Shown piece by piece: positions 55,277 to 64,000 of a DNA stretch of 64,000 nucleotides (its first letter is position 1; each line of letters begins with the position of its first letter). Under the pieces are notes generated by a model. The model worked only from the letters and a program-made list of their open reading frames with translations. It was not told the origin of the DNA and searched no databases. The stretch spans positions 62,001-126,000 of the forward strand of contig NCIJ01000002.1 in the NCBI GenBank assembly GCA_002282015.1, in the 5' to 3' direction. This DNA is from Sulfuricurvum sp. 17-40-25 (GTDB taxonomy: Bacteria > Campylobacterota > Campylobacteria > Campylobacterales > Sulfurimonadaceae). The translations under genes were made by a program, and so were the position numbers.

Positions 55277-55313
55277 TTTTTGTAATTATAAAGTAATTAC
55301 AAAAAAAAAGCAA
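55277..55313 (-). promoter_or_regulatory. mazEF promoter with overlapping palindromic operator
   Basis: Perfect 12-bp inverted repeat TTTTTGTAATTA/TAATTACAAAAA (55277-55288, 55294-55305, spacer 5). On the minus strand TTGCTT (55313-55308) and TATAAT (55290-55285) are 17 bases apart, so the -10 lies in the palindrome. Autorepression by MazE or MazEF is the usual mode and is inferred. Confidence 0.65.
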
Positions 55314-55321
55314 GTACGATA

Positions 55322-56209
55322 TTAATTAGTGTCTTCTGCTACGAAAATCGCATCCAAAATACCATCTACAAATGCGTATTTATCAAATGCTATGAGATGT
55401 TCAGGCTGTTCGCCAACACCGATATAAAGAATAGGTAGCTCTAATGCGTAGGCTATACTGAAAACAGATCCCCCTTTGGCGGTTCCATCTAGTTTGGTTA
55501 TGATAATACCATCTACACCCACCATCTCATTAAAGGCTTTTGCCTGCGCGATAGCAGAGCTTCCCTGTGTTCCATCCAGAATTAAGATTTTTTTGTGGGG
55601 TGCTCCGGTGTGGGCTTTGTCACAGATACGAATAATCTTTTTGAGTTCATTACCCAGATTGGTTTGGGTGTGAAGTCGTCCTGCGGTATCAATGATAACT
55701 TGTTCAAATCCTCTGGCTTTTGCAGACTCGATAGTATCGTAAGCAACGGCAGAGGGATCATGCCCCTGACGTGAGGATACGATAGGGATTTCGAGTTTAT
55801 CGGCCCATCGGGTAAGTTGTTCGATTGCTGCGGCACGAAAGGTGTCTGCCGCACCTAGAATCACACGTTCGCCATTGTTGAGATGATGTTGTGCCAATTT
55901 TGCAATCGTAGTTGTTTTACCGGCACCATTGACACCTATAATGAGGGTAACGGTTGGTTTATCGGGATTATCAGGAAGAGAATTTTGAGCGTAACTAAGC
56001 GTTGCGAGGAGTTTTGAACGCAACTGTTCACGGGTGATTTCATCTTGATACAGTTCACGCATGATAATTTCAACAAGATCGTATTCGACATCCGATTCGA
56101 GAAGGATGTTCTCAAGTTCATCTTTCGATATTTTTAGCTTTTTTTCAGGTACGATTGCCGAAATGGCATCAACGGTTTTTTGTAACCCTTTTTTGATAAA
56201 TGAAAACAT
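55322..56209 (-). CDS. ftsY: Signal recognition particle receptor FtsY
   Basis: A 295-residue SRP GTPase receptor. Seen: N-domain helix bundle, P-loop GVNGAGKTTTIAKLA, DTFRAAAIEQL, the DTAGRLHTQ switch, TKLDGTAKGG and the C-terminal YIGVGEQPEHLIAF. No long acidic A-domain is present, typical of small bacterial forms. It docks ribosome-SRP complexes at the inner membrane. Starts one base after the TlpA-like gene stop. Confidence 0.97.
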   Translation of the reverse strand: MFSFIKKGLQKTVDAISAIVPEKKLKISKDELENILLESDVEYDLVEIIMRELYQDEITREQLRSKLLATLSYAQNSLPDNPDKPTVTLIIGVNGAGKTTTIAKLAQHHLNNGERVILGAADTFRAAAIEQLTRWADKLEIPIVSSRQGHDPSAVAYDTIESAKARGFEQVIIDTAGRLHTQTNLGNELKKIIRICDKAHTGAPHKKILILDGTQGSSAIAQAKAFNEMVGVDGIIITKLDGTAKGGSVFSIAYALELPILYIGVGEQPEHLIAFDKYAFVDGILDAIFVAEDTN

Positions 56210-56210
56210 C

Positions 56211-56756
56211 CTACTTACCTAAAGCTGATACGATATCACGATCAATGATTTCTTCTTGCGTGGCACCCATATAATGAGTGACATATTGACCATTTTTATA
56301 TAAAACCATCAGGGGAATAGGAAATTGCTGTCCAACACCTATAGTAGATGCGATAGAGCGTGCGAGGGATTGATTTTCGGCTTTATTGGAAATGAGATAT
56401 TCTCCTCCATAAGTCTTTTTGAACGTTTCTAGCTCATCATTGGAGACATCATCTTCAATTGTTATTCCCATGATAATCAAATCGTCTCCGTATTTTTTTT
56501 GCAAACTTCCCAAATGGCGTGCTTCTGCACGACAAGGTGGACACCATGTGGCGAAGATATCAAAAAGAACGACTTTCTCTTCTCCACCTGTCAGGGTGAA
56601 GTTAGTACCACGTTTTTCAACCGTATACGCTTTTCCGGCTGTATCTAGTAAATGAAATGAGGCAGTAGAAACAATGGCTTCTTCAGGGGTTTCTTCACCA
56701 CATCCAGTAAGTAATAATAAGCTTAAAAAGGGAATAAGAAGAGTAGTAAAACGCAT
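56211..56756 (-). CDS. TlpA-like thiol-disulfide lipoprotein
   Basis: A 181-residue predicted lipoprotein (signal MRFTTLLIPFLSLLLLTGC) with a thioredoxin fold; catalytic CPPC in FATWCPPCRAEA and a cis-proline segment QFPIPLMVLYK. It probably reduces periplasmic disulfides, for example in cytochrome c or metalloprotein maturation. The frame is open to 56813, but ATG 56756 begins at the signal peptide. It lies one base before ftsY and faces the folate gene at 56806. Confidence 0.88.
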   Translation of the reverse strand: MRFTTLLIPFLSLLLLTGCGEETPEEAIVSTASFHLLDTAGKAYTVEKRGTNFTLTGGEEKVVLFDIFATWCPPCRAEARHLGSLQKKYGDDLIIMGITIEDDVSNDELETFKKTYGGEYLISNKAENQSLARSIASTIGVGQQFPIPLMVLYKNGQYVTHYMGATQEEIIDRDIVSALGK

Positions 56757-56805
56757 TTTAGTGTCCATTTGATAGAATATGTGATTATAACACGAAAGGA
56801 TTAAT

Positions 56806-57399
56806 GTGACCAAAAGTGATTTCCGGTCCGATTGTCTAAAAAAGATGCGCAGTCTATCATCAGCGTCTAAGCGTTATCGTGATGCTAAAGTGAACCATTA
56901 TTTGATAAAAATATTACGAAAAGAAAAAGGAAAACGGATTTTATTTTATTGGCCTTTTGGCTTTGAAGCAGACATTCGTAAAACTATTTGGGCACTACGT
57001 ACTAAAAAATCATTATATCTACCATTTATGGAGGGCGAAAGTTTCAAAATGGTACCATTAAGGCTACCGTTGGAGCGTAAAGCTTTCGGGATTTATGAAC
57101 CTCGGTTGTCAAATTTAAATATTAAAATAATTGATGTAGCTATTGTCCCTGTTGTAGGTGTGGACGGATCTTTTCGCCGAATTGGTTTTGGCAAAGGTAT
57201 GTATGACCGATTTTTCCCCACACTCAAGTCGAAACCATTAACCATTTTTGTACAGTCACATCCCTGCTTGAGTGCAGAAAAAGTATGTGACGATTATGAT
57301 ATATCAGGTGATTTGTTGATCACACCACGCGGGGTGGATACTCATAAGGAATATCATGTTAAACGAACTACTAATAGGAAGCGGTATCGCCGCTTTTAG
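56806..57399 (+). CDS. 5-formyltetrahydrofolate cyclo-ligase
   Basis: A 197-residue enzyme turning 5-formyl-THF into methenyl-THF. Seen: the substrate motif ILFYWPFGFEADI, KSLYLPFMEG, FGIYEPRLSN, VPVVGVDGSFRRIGFGKGMYDRF, the nucleotide-binding signature of the family. Starts at GTG 56806 with AAAGGA five bases upstream. It overlaps rny by 44 bases in another frame. Confidence 0.9.
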   Translation: MTKSDFRSDCLKKMRSLSSASKRYRDAKVNHYLIKILRKEKGKRILFYWPFGFEADIRKTIWALRTKKSLYLPFMEGESFKMVPLRLPLERKAFGIYEPRLSNLNIKIIDVAIVPVVGVDGSFRRIGFGKGMYDRFFPTLKSKPLTIFVQSHPCLSAEKVCDDYDISGDLLITPRGVDTHKEYHVKRTTNRKRYRRF

Positions 57400-58924
57400 T
57401 GGGGTAGTCGGATTTTTAATTTCAAAAAAAATTGCTTCTGCAAATTCTGAACTTTATGTGGCTCAGGCAAAGGCAAAAGCCAGTGCTATCGAATCAGAAG
57501 CGCATATTATTTTAGAACGTGCTACCTATCGTTCAGCTGAGATTGAAAAAGAAGCGCAACGTAAATACGATGAAGCCTATGAACGTGTGAAGCGCGACTT
57601 AGGTGATCAAGAAGCAAAAATAGTCGGATTAAAGCGCGATTTTGAGCAATTTCGCCAGAGTGAATCAGAAACTTTACGCATACAGCGCACTGCAATTGAT
57701 AATACACGGCTGAATCTGGAACGTAATGAGAGTGCATTAGAGAAATTAAAAGAAGAGTATCACCAAAAAGGGATCAAAATAGTGTCGCTGCTTGAAGAGC
57801 GCTCCCACCTCTCCATGCAAGAGGCTAAAGAAATGCTTATGGAGAATGTACGCGAAAATGCACGTTTGGAAATGGCACGACTGGCACGCATACTTGAAGA
57901 ACAGAATAAAGAGCAGTTAAAACGTAAAGCGGATTATATTTTAGCGCAGGCAACAGCGCGCTTTGCCGGAGACTTTGCTTCTGAGCGTCTAATTAGTGTT
58001 ATTCACTTAGACAGCGATGAGCTAAAAGGACGTATTATCGGTAAAGAGGGACGCAATATCAAGAGTCTTGAAATGATTTGCGGTGTCGATATTATCATCG
58101 ATGAGACTCCCAATACGATTTTGGTCAGTTCTTTTAACCTGTTTAGACGTGCTATTGCCACGAAAACGATTTCATTGCTTGTCGATGATGGACGTATTCA
58201 GCCTGCTCGCATCGAAGAGGTCTTTCAAAAAGTCACGGATGAGTTTGAAGAAGCGATATTACGTGAAGGCGAAGAGATCGTTTTCGATCTTGGAATAGGG
58301 TCTATGCATCCAGAGTTAATGAGGCTTATTGGGCGTCTTCGTTACCGATCCAGTTACGGTCAGAATGCTCTTGCTCATACGCTTGAAGTAGCACATCTAG
58401 CAGGTCTTATGGCAGCTGAAATGGGTGGAAATGTAAAACTGGCACGTCGAGCAGGGCTTTTACACGATATTGGTAAATCGCTTACCCAAGAAGCCGGCGG
58501 AAGTCATGTCGATTTGGGTGTAGAAGTTTGTCGAAGACTTAATGAAGATCCAGTAGTCATTAATGCTATTTATGCGCACCATGGACATGAAGAGATGAAG
58601 ACGATAGAATGTGCGGCTGTTTGTGCCGCTGACACGCTCTCTGCAGCTCGTCCTGGTGCACGGCGTGAGGTTCTAGAGAGCTTTTTACGTCGTGTAACTG
58701 AGATTGAAGATATTGCAACACAAAAGTACGGTGTAAAACAAGCCTATGCAATCAATGCAGGGCGTGAAGTACGTGTTATTGTTAATGCACAAAGCATCAA
58801 TGATGATGAGAGTTTTTTATTGGCACGTGAAATTGCTGAAGAGATCGGACAAAAAGTCCAATTTCCAGGTGAGATCAAAGTAAGTGTGATTCGTGAAAGC
58901 CGCGTTGTTGAATACGCGCGTTAG
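57356..58924 (+). CDS. rny: Ribonuclease Y
   Basis: A 522-residue membrane-anchored endoribonuclease controlling mRNA turnover. Seen: one N-terminal transmembrane helix (LLIGSGIAAFSGVVGFLI), a long coiled coil to about 200, the KH domain GRIIGKEGRNIKSLE, and an HD domain with HTLEVAHL ... LLHDIGKSL and HHGHEE. AAGGAA precedes the ATG. It starts 44 bases inside the folate cyclo-ligase gene. Confidence 0.97.
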   Translation: MLNELLIGSGIAAFSGVVGFLISKKIASANSELYVAQAKAKASAIESEAHIILERATYRSAEIEKEAQRKYDEAYERVKRDLGDQEAKIVGLKRDFEQFRQSESETLRIQRTAIDNTRLNLERNESALEKLKEEYHQKGIKIVSLLEERSHLSMQEAKEMLMENVRENARLEMARLARILEEQNKEQLKRKADYILAQATARFAGDFASERLISVIHLDSDELKGRIIGKEGRNIKSLEMICGVDIIIDETPNTILVSSFNLFRRAIATKTISLLVDDGRIQPARIEEVFQKVTDEFEEAILREGEEIVFDLGIGSMHPELMRLIGRLRYRSSYGQNALAHTLEVAHLAGLMAAEMGGNVKLARRAGLLHDIGKSLTQEAGGSHVDLGVEVCRRLNEDPVVINAIYAHHGHEEMKTIECAAVCAADTLSAARPGARREVLESFLRRVTEIEDIATQKYGVKQAYAINAGREVRVIVNAQSINDDESFLLAREIAEEIGQKVQFPGEIKVSVIRESRVVEYAR

Positions 58925-58950
58925 ATACTCTGCTAAGAGTAACTGATAGA

Positions 58951-59517
58951 TTATCGCTTTATTACTGGAATATCTACTACTATCATACCGCGTAAATCAC
59001 CCATTTTATAGCCTGTAGCACGATCATTTGGATAAGCTGTTTTGATGGCTTTTCCTAGCTCGGATTGTGGATCTATATTGCCATGACATTTGAGACATGC
59101 TTCATTGTTGATAACAAGGGGTCTGTAGTAATGATCCATATTTCCTTTTGAATGTATTTCATAAGCAGGAAGGACTTGAGACTCATTGAGCTTTTTTTGC
59201 CACGCATTTAAAATAGCTGATTCTTCTGTATTTGCAAGATTATGAGGGTTTCGATCGAGTAAGGTTACTCGTTTAACACGATAATTAGTCGTGTTTGATA
59301 TTTCAGCAGTAAGTGTTTGCGCACTTGCGTTACAAAATCCTAAAGCAGCCAAAATACCATTCTGAGATATTTGGGCTTTTAGCTCACCACTTAGTTTCTG
59401 AATCAATGCAGTTGATACGCTTTCCCCAATTTTTGCACTTTCTTGAGTAGGGTCATTTTGAGCATGAAGGGGTAGCGTTATCATAAATGATGAGAGTAAT
59501 AATGAAGTGAATTTCAT
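58951..59517 (-). CDS. DUF3365 haem-c periplasmic protein (Tll0287-like)
   Basis: A 188-residue exported protein (signal MKFTSLLLSSFMITLPLHA) with a single haem-binding CLKCH motif (ACLKCHGNIDPQ) and the DUF3365 fold (AALGFCNASAQTLTAEIS, RNPHNLANTEE, YYRPLVINNEACLKCH, GMIVVDIPV). It likely senses redox state or gas in the periplasm or carries electrons. Single gene, convergent with rny. Confidence 0.87.
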   Translation of the reverse strand: MKFTSLLLSSFMITLPLHAQNDPTQESAKIGESVSTALIQKLSGELKAQISQNGILAALGFCNASAQTLTAEISNTTNYRVKRVTLLDRNPHNLANTEESAILNAWQKKLNESQVLPAYEIHSKGNMDHYYRPLVINNEACLKCHGNIDPQSELGKAIKTAYPNDRATGYKMGDLRGMIVVDIPVIKR

Positions 59518-59592
59518 GGTATTTCCTTTGTGGTATAGAGTAATTTAGACCATTATTATAGGTAAGACAGATGAAGGAATCATGAAAGTATT

Positions 59593-60459
59593 TTAGGAAT
59601 CATCGTAAGGGTCTAGATGTACGAGTGGGTGAACAGTATTATCAGGGAAAAGAGAAATTAAGGATAGTTCGATTTTATCCCCCACTTTATGCGCATCAAA
59701 CAGTGAGGTACTTACATTGAACACGATGTGCACGCTAATATAGATATCGGTAGCAGATTGACGTGTTAGTAGATCATGATATGAGTTTATATTATCTTCT
59801 TTATCAAGTAGAGCAGTGATTTTAGCAACACTTTTTGGATCAAGAGCAGCATCCAGCAGCATCATAATGCCTTCTTTAACTATTGGATATGCCGAATAAA
59901 GCATATAAAAACTAATTCCCATTCCCAAAATAGGGTCTATAAATGTGTAATCCGTCAGGGCAATAATGGCTAACGAGGCTAATACTGCACCATTACTAAA
60001 CAAGTCAGTTTGGTAGTGCAGTGCATCCGCTTTAATCACCATATTTCCGGTTTTTTTGGCTACAGAGGTTAAAAATAGGACTAAAGCTGCAGTTATAATG
60101 AGGGAAGCTACCATCACTCCTAAGGAAACTTGAATGTGAGAAATTCCACTTCCATGTACCAGTTTAGAGATTGCTTCATAGAGGATAAATAAAGCAGACA
60201 TGCTAATAATCGTCCCCTCGATTACTGCAGCTAAGGGCTCAAGTTTTCGACGTCCAAAGTTAAACTTCTCATCGGGTTCTTTATCTGAATTGTGCAGGGC
60301 AAAATAGTTAAATGCTGAGACAACAAGATCGAGTAAGGAATCAATGGCAGATGCTAATACGGCAACGGATCCGCCGAGGATACCAACAGTAAGTTTGAGT
60401 GTTACAAGAACAAGTGCGACACTGCTGGAGATAAGGGTGGCTTTTTTTTCTATTCGCAT
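59593..60459 (-). CDS. Cation diffusion facilitator (FieF-like)
   Basis: A 288-residue CDF transporter with six transmembrane helices and a cytoplasmic C-terminal domain. Metal-site residues are in SAIDSLLDLVVS (first pair Asp/Asp) and in ADALHYQTDLFSN (HxxxD). It probably exports iron, zinc or another divalent metal; FieF-like enzymes have the DD/HD pattern seen here. Divergent from cmoB. Confidence 0.92.
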   Translation of the reverse strand: MRIEKKATLISSSVALVLVTLKLTVGILGGSVAVLASAIDSLLDLVVSAFNYFALHNSDKEPDEKFNFGRRKLEPLAAVIEGTIISMSALFILYEAISKLVHGSGISHIQVSLGVMVASLIITAALVLFLTSVAKKTGNMVIKADALHYQTDLFSNGAVLASLAIIALTDYTFIDPILGMGISFYMLYSAYPIVKEGIMMLLDAALDPKSVAKITALLDKEDNINSYHDLLTRQSATDIYISVHIVFNVSTSLFDAHKVGDKIELSLISLFPDNTVHPLVHLDPYDDS

Positions 60460-60514
60460 GATAGGATTTTAGCCTAATATTGTTAAAATCATCTCTTTAA
60501 ACTGAGGGGTTACA

Positions 60515-61408
60515 GTGGATTTACAAGCGGTACGCAATGAGCGTGAGGGATGGATGAAATGGAAAAATATTGCACCACTGCGTACTGCACTAGAAAATTT
60601 GTCCGATATTGATTCAACGGTTACTTTGGGAAATACCGTAACGCTCAAAAGTGATGAAGCCATAGATATTGATGCATTAGAGACAACTGCGAGATTGATG
60701 ATGCCATGGCGTAAAGGGCCCTTTGATCTTTTTGGTCTTTTTATCGATACCGAATGGCGCAGTGATCAAAAATACAATTTTCTCCGTCCACATTTTAATC
60801 TTAGGGATAAAAAAGTAGCCGATATAGGATGTAACAATGGCTACTACATGTTTCGCTTTCTCGAAGACGCCCCTGCTAAAATAGTTGGATTTGATCCATC
60901 TGCACTTTTTAAATCTCAATTTGATCTTGTTAACCATTTTGTTAAAAGCAATATAGTGTATGAGCTTTTGGGTGTGGAACATTTACCTTTTTATGAAGAA
61001 AAATTTGACGTTATTTTTTGCCTAGGGGTTTTGTACCATCGCAGTGATCCTGTTGCTATGCTAAAAGCACTTTTCCAAGGGCTGGAAAAGGGAGGAGAAC
61101 TATATCTGGATACCTTTATTATCCAGGGAGATGAACCTTATGCCCTTTGTCCGCAAGGCAGTTACTCTAAAATTACCAATGTTTATTTTGTTCCGACCCT
61201 AAGGGCCTTGGAAAATTGGTGTATCAAAGCCGGATTTTCAGGCTTTGAAGTCTTAGGAACGGTAGTGACTACATCGGATGAACAGCGTAAAACATCCTGG
61301 ATTGAATCCCAAAGCCTTGAAGATTTTTTGAATCCGGACGATAGTACCAAAACAGTAGAAGGATATCCGGCACCTATACGCGGTTATGTTCGAATCAAAA
61401 AGGGGTAA
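60515..61408 (+). CDS. cmoB: tRNA U34 carboxymethyltransferase
   Basis: A 297-residue enzyme transferring the carboxymethyl group of carboxy-SAM to ho5U34 in tRNA. Seen: WRKGPFDLFGLFIDTEWRSD, SAM-binding VADIGCNNGYYMFRF, FCLGVLYHRSDP and LETWCIKAG-like C-terminus (ALENWCIKAG). GTG 60515 with GAGG seven bases upstream. CmoA is not in the window. Two bases before the thioesterase gene. Confidence 0.94.
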   Translation: MDLQAVRNEREGWMKWKNIAPLRTALENLSDIDSTVTLGNTVTLKSDEAIDIDALETTARLMMPWRKGPFDLFGLFIDTEWRSDQKYNFLRPHFNLRDKKVADIGCNNGYYMFRFLEDAPAKIVGFDPSALFKSQFDLVNHFVKSNIVYELLGVEHLPFYEEKFDVIFCLGVLYHRSDPVAMLKALFQGLEKGGELYLDTFIIQGDEPYALCPQGSYSKITNVYFVPTLRALENWCIKAGFSGFEVLGTVVTTSDEQRKTSWIESQSLEDFLNPDDSTKTVEGYPAPIRGYVRIKKG

Positions 61409-61410
61409 AA

Positions 61411-61893
61411 GTGAACGACGATACAGAAGTTGAAGATGAGTTAGCCCATCTAATCAGTAAAGAGCAGACAAGTTTAATCACCCATACGAAAGTCAATACA
61501 AATTTTAGCGGTGAAGTCGTTACGATCAATCCAGGATACGCAAAAGTTGTCTTAGACACGCTGGAAGTTATGCGAGCTGATGAAATAGGTATGGTTCACG
61601 GAGGATTTATCTTTAGTGCGGCTGATTTTGCGGCTATGGCTGCAGTAAATGAGCCAAATGTTGTTCTTGCCTCTTCTACCTGTTTGTTCCTTTCCCCTGT
61701 TCGCATAGGGGATCAAGTCACTTTTATAGCAGAAGAACATCAAAAAGAGGGTAAAAAGCGTACGGTTCATGTTAAGGGATATGTGTACGATATTAAGGTG
61801 TTTGAAGGTGATTTCAAAACGATCATTACAGATCGTCATGTACTACGTCTTGATTTATTGAAAAATACAGAAGAACTACGTCAAGAACTCTAA
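61411..61893 (+). CDS. Hotdog-fold thioesterase-like protein
   Basis: A 160-residue hotdog protein (PaaI/FapR-like) with MVHGGFIFSAADFAAMAAVN as the active-site helix and LFLSPVRIGD as the central strand. It probably hydrolyses acyl-CoA or acyl-carrier thioesters; the substrate is unknown. Starts at GTG 61411, two bases after cmoB, so likely co-translated. Confidence 0.83.
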   Translation: MNDDTEVEDELAHLISKEQTSLITHTKVNTNFSGEVVTINPGYAKVVLDTLEVMRADEIGMVHGGFIFSAADFAAMAAVNEPNVVLASSTCLFLSPVRIGDQVTFIAEEHQKEGKKRTVHVKGYVYDIKVFEGDFKTIITDRHVLRLDLLKNTEELRQEL

Positions 61894-61894
61894 A

Positions 61895-62494
61895 TCATTC
61901 TTCCAATCTGTGCAGCCAATAGCCGACATTGTGCTGTTCATGAAAAAGGCTGGTTGAGTTTCCATGTCCTGGGTAGAGAGTTTTATTTTCTTTCATCGAG
62001 CTCATTTTAATCAAGCTTTTTCTCATGTCTTCAGGGCTTGAATACGGGAAATCATAGCGCCCAATCGAATCATGAAACAAAAAATCTCCGCTAAACATAA
62101 CATCTTCGATTTCGATCATGGAACACCCTGGACAATGTCCTGGAAAATGGTGAAATTTCACCTCAATACCATCAAAATTAAAGGTCTGATCTCCGATCAC
62201 TTCCACATCAGGGTAGGAAGGTGGTAGATCAGGCATCCATTCACTGCTTTGGAGCAAAAAAACATCTCCTTTCGGGGTATACAAGGGGATTTTTAATTTT
62301 GTTTGGAGTTCGTCATTACTCCATACGTGGTCAAAGTGGCCATGTGTATTGAGGATAGCAATCGGATTGCTTACATTGTCAAGCACCCATTGGGTGGCTC
62401 CAACACCCGGATCGATAATAAAATCTTTTCCGTCGATTTTAGCAATATAGCAGTTGGTCTGATAAGGGCCCATAGGCTGTCGCAGTATTTCCAT
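61895..62494 (-). CDS. MBL-fold hydrolase (glyoxalase II-like)
   Basis: A 199-residue metallo-beta-lactamase-fold hydrolase with NTHGHFDHVWSN (HxHxDH), FPGHCPGCSM, SGDFLFHDSIGR and YPGHGNST as metal ligands. It fits the short GloB-like or YcbL-type family acting on thioesters. Convergent with the thioesterase gene, one base apart. Substrate unknown. Confidence 0.88.
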   Translation of the reverse strand: MEILRQPMGPYQTNCYIAKIDGKDFIIDPGVGATQWVLDNVSNPIAILNTHGHFDHVWSNDELQTKLKIPLYTPKGDVFLLQSSEWMPDLPPSYPDVEVIGDQTFNFDGIEVKFHHFPGHCPGCSMIEIEDVMFSGDFLFHDSIGRYDFPYSSPEDMRKSLIKMSSMKENKTLYPGHGNSTSLFHEQHNVGYWLHRLEE

Positions 62495-62538
62495 GATTAT
62501 TTGCTCTTTTTTTAGTCAAATTCTATCATAATACCTTT

Positions 62539-63351
62539 ATGGAACTCTATAGCACACTTGAATATATATTGACACTGCAAAAACCTACTGAAAAAGTAAC
62601 AGCATTTCAAACATTTTATGGCCGTTATTTGTCAGGTGATGTGAGTAGAAAAATCACTACAGATCCAGTAATCTTTGAAGCACCTTCCTATGCAGGATAT
62701 CTAAACTATTGTGATCAAAAAGAAGCCCCCAAGCGCTCGAAACTAGGAGCGGCACGCGGACAGATTTTGTTACTGCACTCTATTGCTCACATCGAATACA
62801 GCGCGATTGATCTAGCATTGGATGCTGCGTATCGTTTTAGGGGTTTAGGGGATGAATATATCCATGACTGGCTCAAGGTTGCCGATGATGAAGTGCGTCA
62901 TTTTGTGATGATTGATGCACTGCTGCATGAGATGGGAAGCTTTTACGGTGAACATATGATTCACGATGCCTTGTTTGTAGCTTCTAAGCAGACACAGACA
63001 CTTTTGGAGCGTATGGCAGTGGTTCCCCGTTATCTCGAAGCAAACGGATTGGATGCAACCCCCTTGATATTAGAAAAACTCGCATTTTTACGTAAAGACC
63101 CGATGGTTACTAAGATCATAGAGGCATTACAAATAATATTAGATGAAGAAGTGGATCATGTACGCAGGGGTGATCGGTGGTTTCACTATGCGTGTGAGCG
63201 TGAAAATGTATCTCCCGATGTGTTTTTTGACATCATTGAACGCCATTATCCACAAAGTTTTCCGCGTAAAACGGCAGTGAACTGTGATGCCCGTAAATCT
63301 GCTGGTTTTGAGTGCCATGAGTTAAAAAAAATATCATTGGTAAATTGTTAA
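62539..63351 (+). CDS. DUF455 ferritin-like protein
   Basis: A 270-residue helical protein matching DUF455: LLHSIAHIEYSAIDLALDAA, VADDEVRHFVMIDALLHEMG and DEEVDHVRRGDRWFHYAC carry the Glu/His pairs of a diiron carboxylate site (ferritin-like/MiaE-type). The reaction is unknown; tRNA hydroxylation is one analogy. Stands alone, divergent from the MBL hydrolase. Confidence 0.88.
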   Translation: MELYSTLEYILTLQKPTEKVTAFQTFYGRYLSGDVSRKITTDPVIFEAPSYAGYLNYCDQKEAPKRSKLGAARGQILLLHSIAHIEYSAIDLALDAAYRFRGLGDEYIHDWLKVADDEVRHFVMIDALLHEMGSFYGEHMIHDALFVASKQTQTLLERMAVVPRYLEANGLDATPLILEKLAFLRKDPMVTKIIEALQIILDEEVDHVRRGDRWFHYACERENVSPDVFFDIIERHYPQSFPRKTAVNCDARKSAGFECHELKKISLVNC

Positions 63352-63366
63352 CCCGTCAACCTAATC

Positions 63367-64000
63367 TTATATAATCCATCCCCCATCTCTATAGACTACT
63401 TCATCTCCGAGTGTAAATGAGTGTGTATCCGCAAAAACATCGACGTGATATCGGCCATCTCTACGTTTAAAACCGGGTTTGCCATAGATTCCATGTTTGG
63501 CCCCTAAGGAGAGATGAACGCCGCACATGCGCTCATACGTACCGGTATCGGCAACCGTTCGTGTTTTGGTAAAAGCTCTATTTAGACCAAACCCCAGTTC
63601 ACGTACCCAGACTACCCCGCCTTCATCTCTGCGTATGTTAAACAGTATTTGATCAAACTCGGGAGTCGAATTTTCACACTCTACAACTTGCCCTTCTACT
63701 ATTGTTAGTGTAATCGGCGTTTTTGGATGATTAAGTTTATACGTGACATCCCCAAAACTAAAAATTTTCACCCGTCCATTTACAGCACTTAAGTCTTGTG
63801 ATTCGGTGAAAACTTCACCCAGAGGGAACTGACCACCTACATTATTCATTTGTGAATAATCGCCAATATTGAGCTTAGCGGATTCAAACGGTGATCCGTA
63901 TACCAGTAACTCACCGCCTGTGTCCAATACCCCTGAATGTGCGGTATCGATTTTATTTTTGAGAGCATGGCCAACACCGTGATAATAGTCAAAGTCATAG
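63367..64000 (-). CDS. M29-like aminopeptidase/DHP-dioxygenase-fold protein (5' end beyond window)
   Basis: The frame is open to the right edge without a stop; about 210 codons are visible. The sequence has GGQFPLGEVFTES, TLTIVEGQVVE and VRELGFGLNRAFT, resembling the C-terminal half of M29 leucyl-aminopeptidase T-like proteins, with metal-site Glu and His. A TTG at 63925-63927 is in frame, but the upstream codons (GVGHALKNKIDTAHSGVL) read as protein, so the true start lies outside. The function is uncertain. Confidence 0.7.
   Translation of the reverse strand, partial: YDFDYYHGVGHALKNKIDTAHSGVLDTGGELLVYGSPFESAKLNIGDYSQMNNVGGQFPLGEVFTESQDLSAVNGRVKIFSFGDVTYKLNHPKTPITLTIVEGQVVECENSTPEFDQILFNIRRDEGGVVWVRELGFGLNRAFTKTRTVADTGTYERMCGVHLSLGAKHGIYGKPGFKRRDGRYHVDVFADTHSFTLGDEVVYRDGGWII

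Overview
This AT-rich window is a dense chromosomal segment, most likely from a sulfur-oxidising member of the Campylobacterota (Sulfurimonas/Sulfuricurvum type). The inference rests on a sulfide:quinone-oxidoreductase-type flavoprotein, an ArsRS-like two-component pair, the carboxynorspermidine route to polyamines, panB next to ruvB, RNase Y, CmoB, a separate glyS, an FTR-type iron-sulfur protein and many c-di-GMP/HDOD signalling proteins. No CRISPR array, prophage, tRNA, rRNA or intact insertion sequence was seen. No stretch of more than 300 bases lacks a gene.

Layout. 1-2.7 kb: a truncated periplasmic protein, family-4 uracil-DNA glycosylase and the first of three degenerate EAL-HDOD proteins. 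2.7-9.7 kb: PepN, then an SQR-type flavoprotein, an unlisted 55-residue protein and a hybrid histidine kinase on one strand, with a response regulator convergent on the kinase. 9.8-13.8 kb: hemN, a two-CCG iron-sulfur protein, a HugZ-like protein and lgt. 13.8-16 kb: a Cys/Met-rich Spy-like protein with an ArsRS-like pair. 16-20 kb: panB-ruvB, an HPt protein overlapping trpA, and a DUF3943 protein.

20.1-24.4 kb is the most accessory-looking part. It holds tmRNA, a HepT/MntA toxin-antitoxin pair, a short MITE/REPIN-like inverted-repeat element, a ferredoxin-thioredoxin-reductase-like protein with a TusA-like tail, aroK, an orphan intrinsic terminator, and three small envelope or unknown genes. 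24.4-36.6 kb holds a second EAL-HDOD protein, superoxide reductase, glyS, an FAD oxidoreductase, an NlpC/P60 hydrolase, hemH, a HAD phosphatase, a membrane coiled-coil protein, a DUF695-RraB protein, an MFS-acyltransferase fusion and dgkA.

36.6-46.4 kb holds the two carboxynorspermidine genes, separated by a third EAL-HDOD, a Memo-family protein and a Tat-type M15 peptidase, then an unknown protein lacking a clear start codon behind tgt-pdxJ-pdxA. 46.5-53.3 kb has a CACHE-PAS-GGDEF-EAL protein, recQ, two secreted unknowns and mlaE. 53.3-64 kb has radA, mazEF with a palindromic promoter, ftsY, a TlpA-like lipoprotein, a folate cyclo-ligase, rny, a haem-c DUF3365 protein, a CDF transporter, cmoB, a hotdog thioesterase, an MBL hydrolase, a DUF455 protein and a truncated M29-like aminopeptidase.

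Themes: sulfur and redox chemistry (SQR, FTR-like, SOR, TlpA), haem supply (hemN, HugZ-like, hemH), envelope and phospholipid maintenance (lgt, MFS-PlsC, dgkA, mlaE, M15, NlpC), and signalling. All functions are inferred from sequence motifs read by eye; no database search was run.
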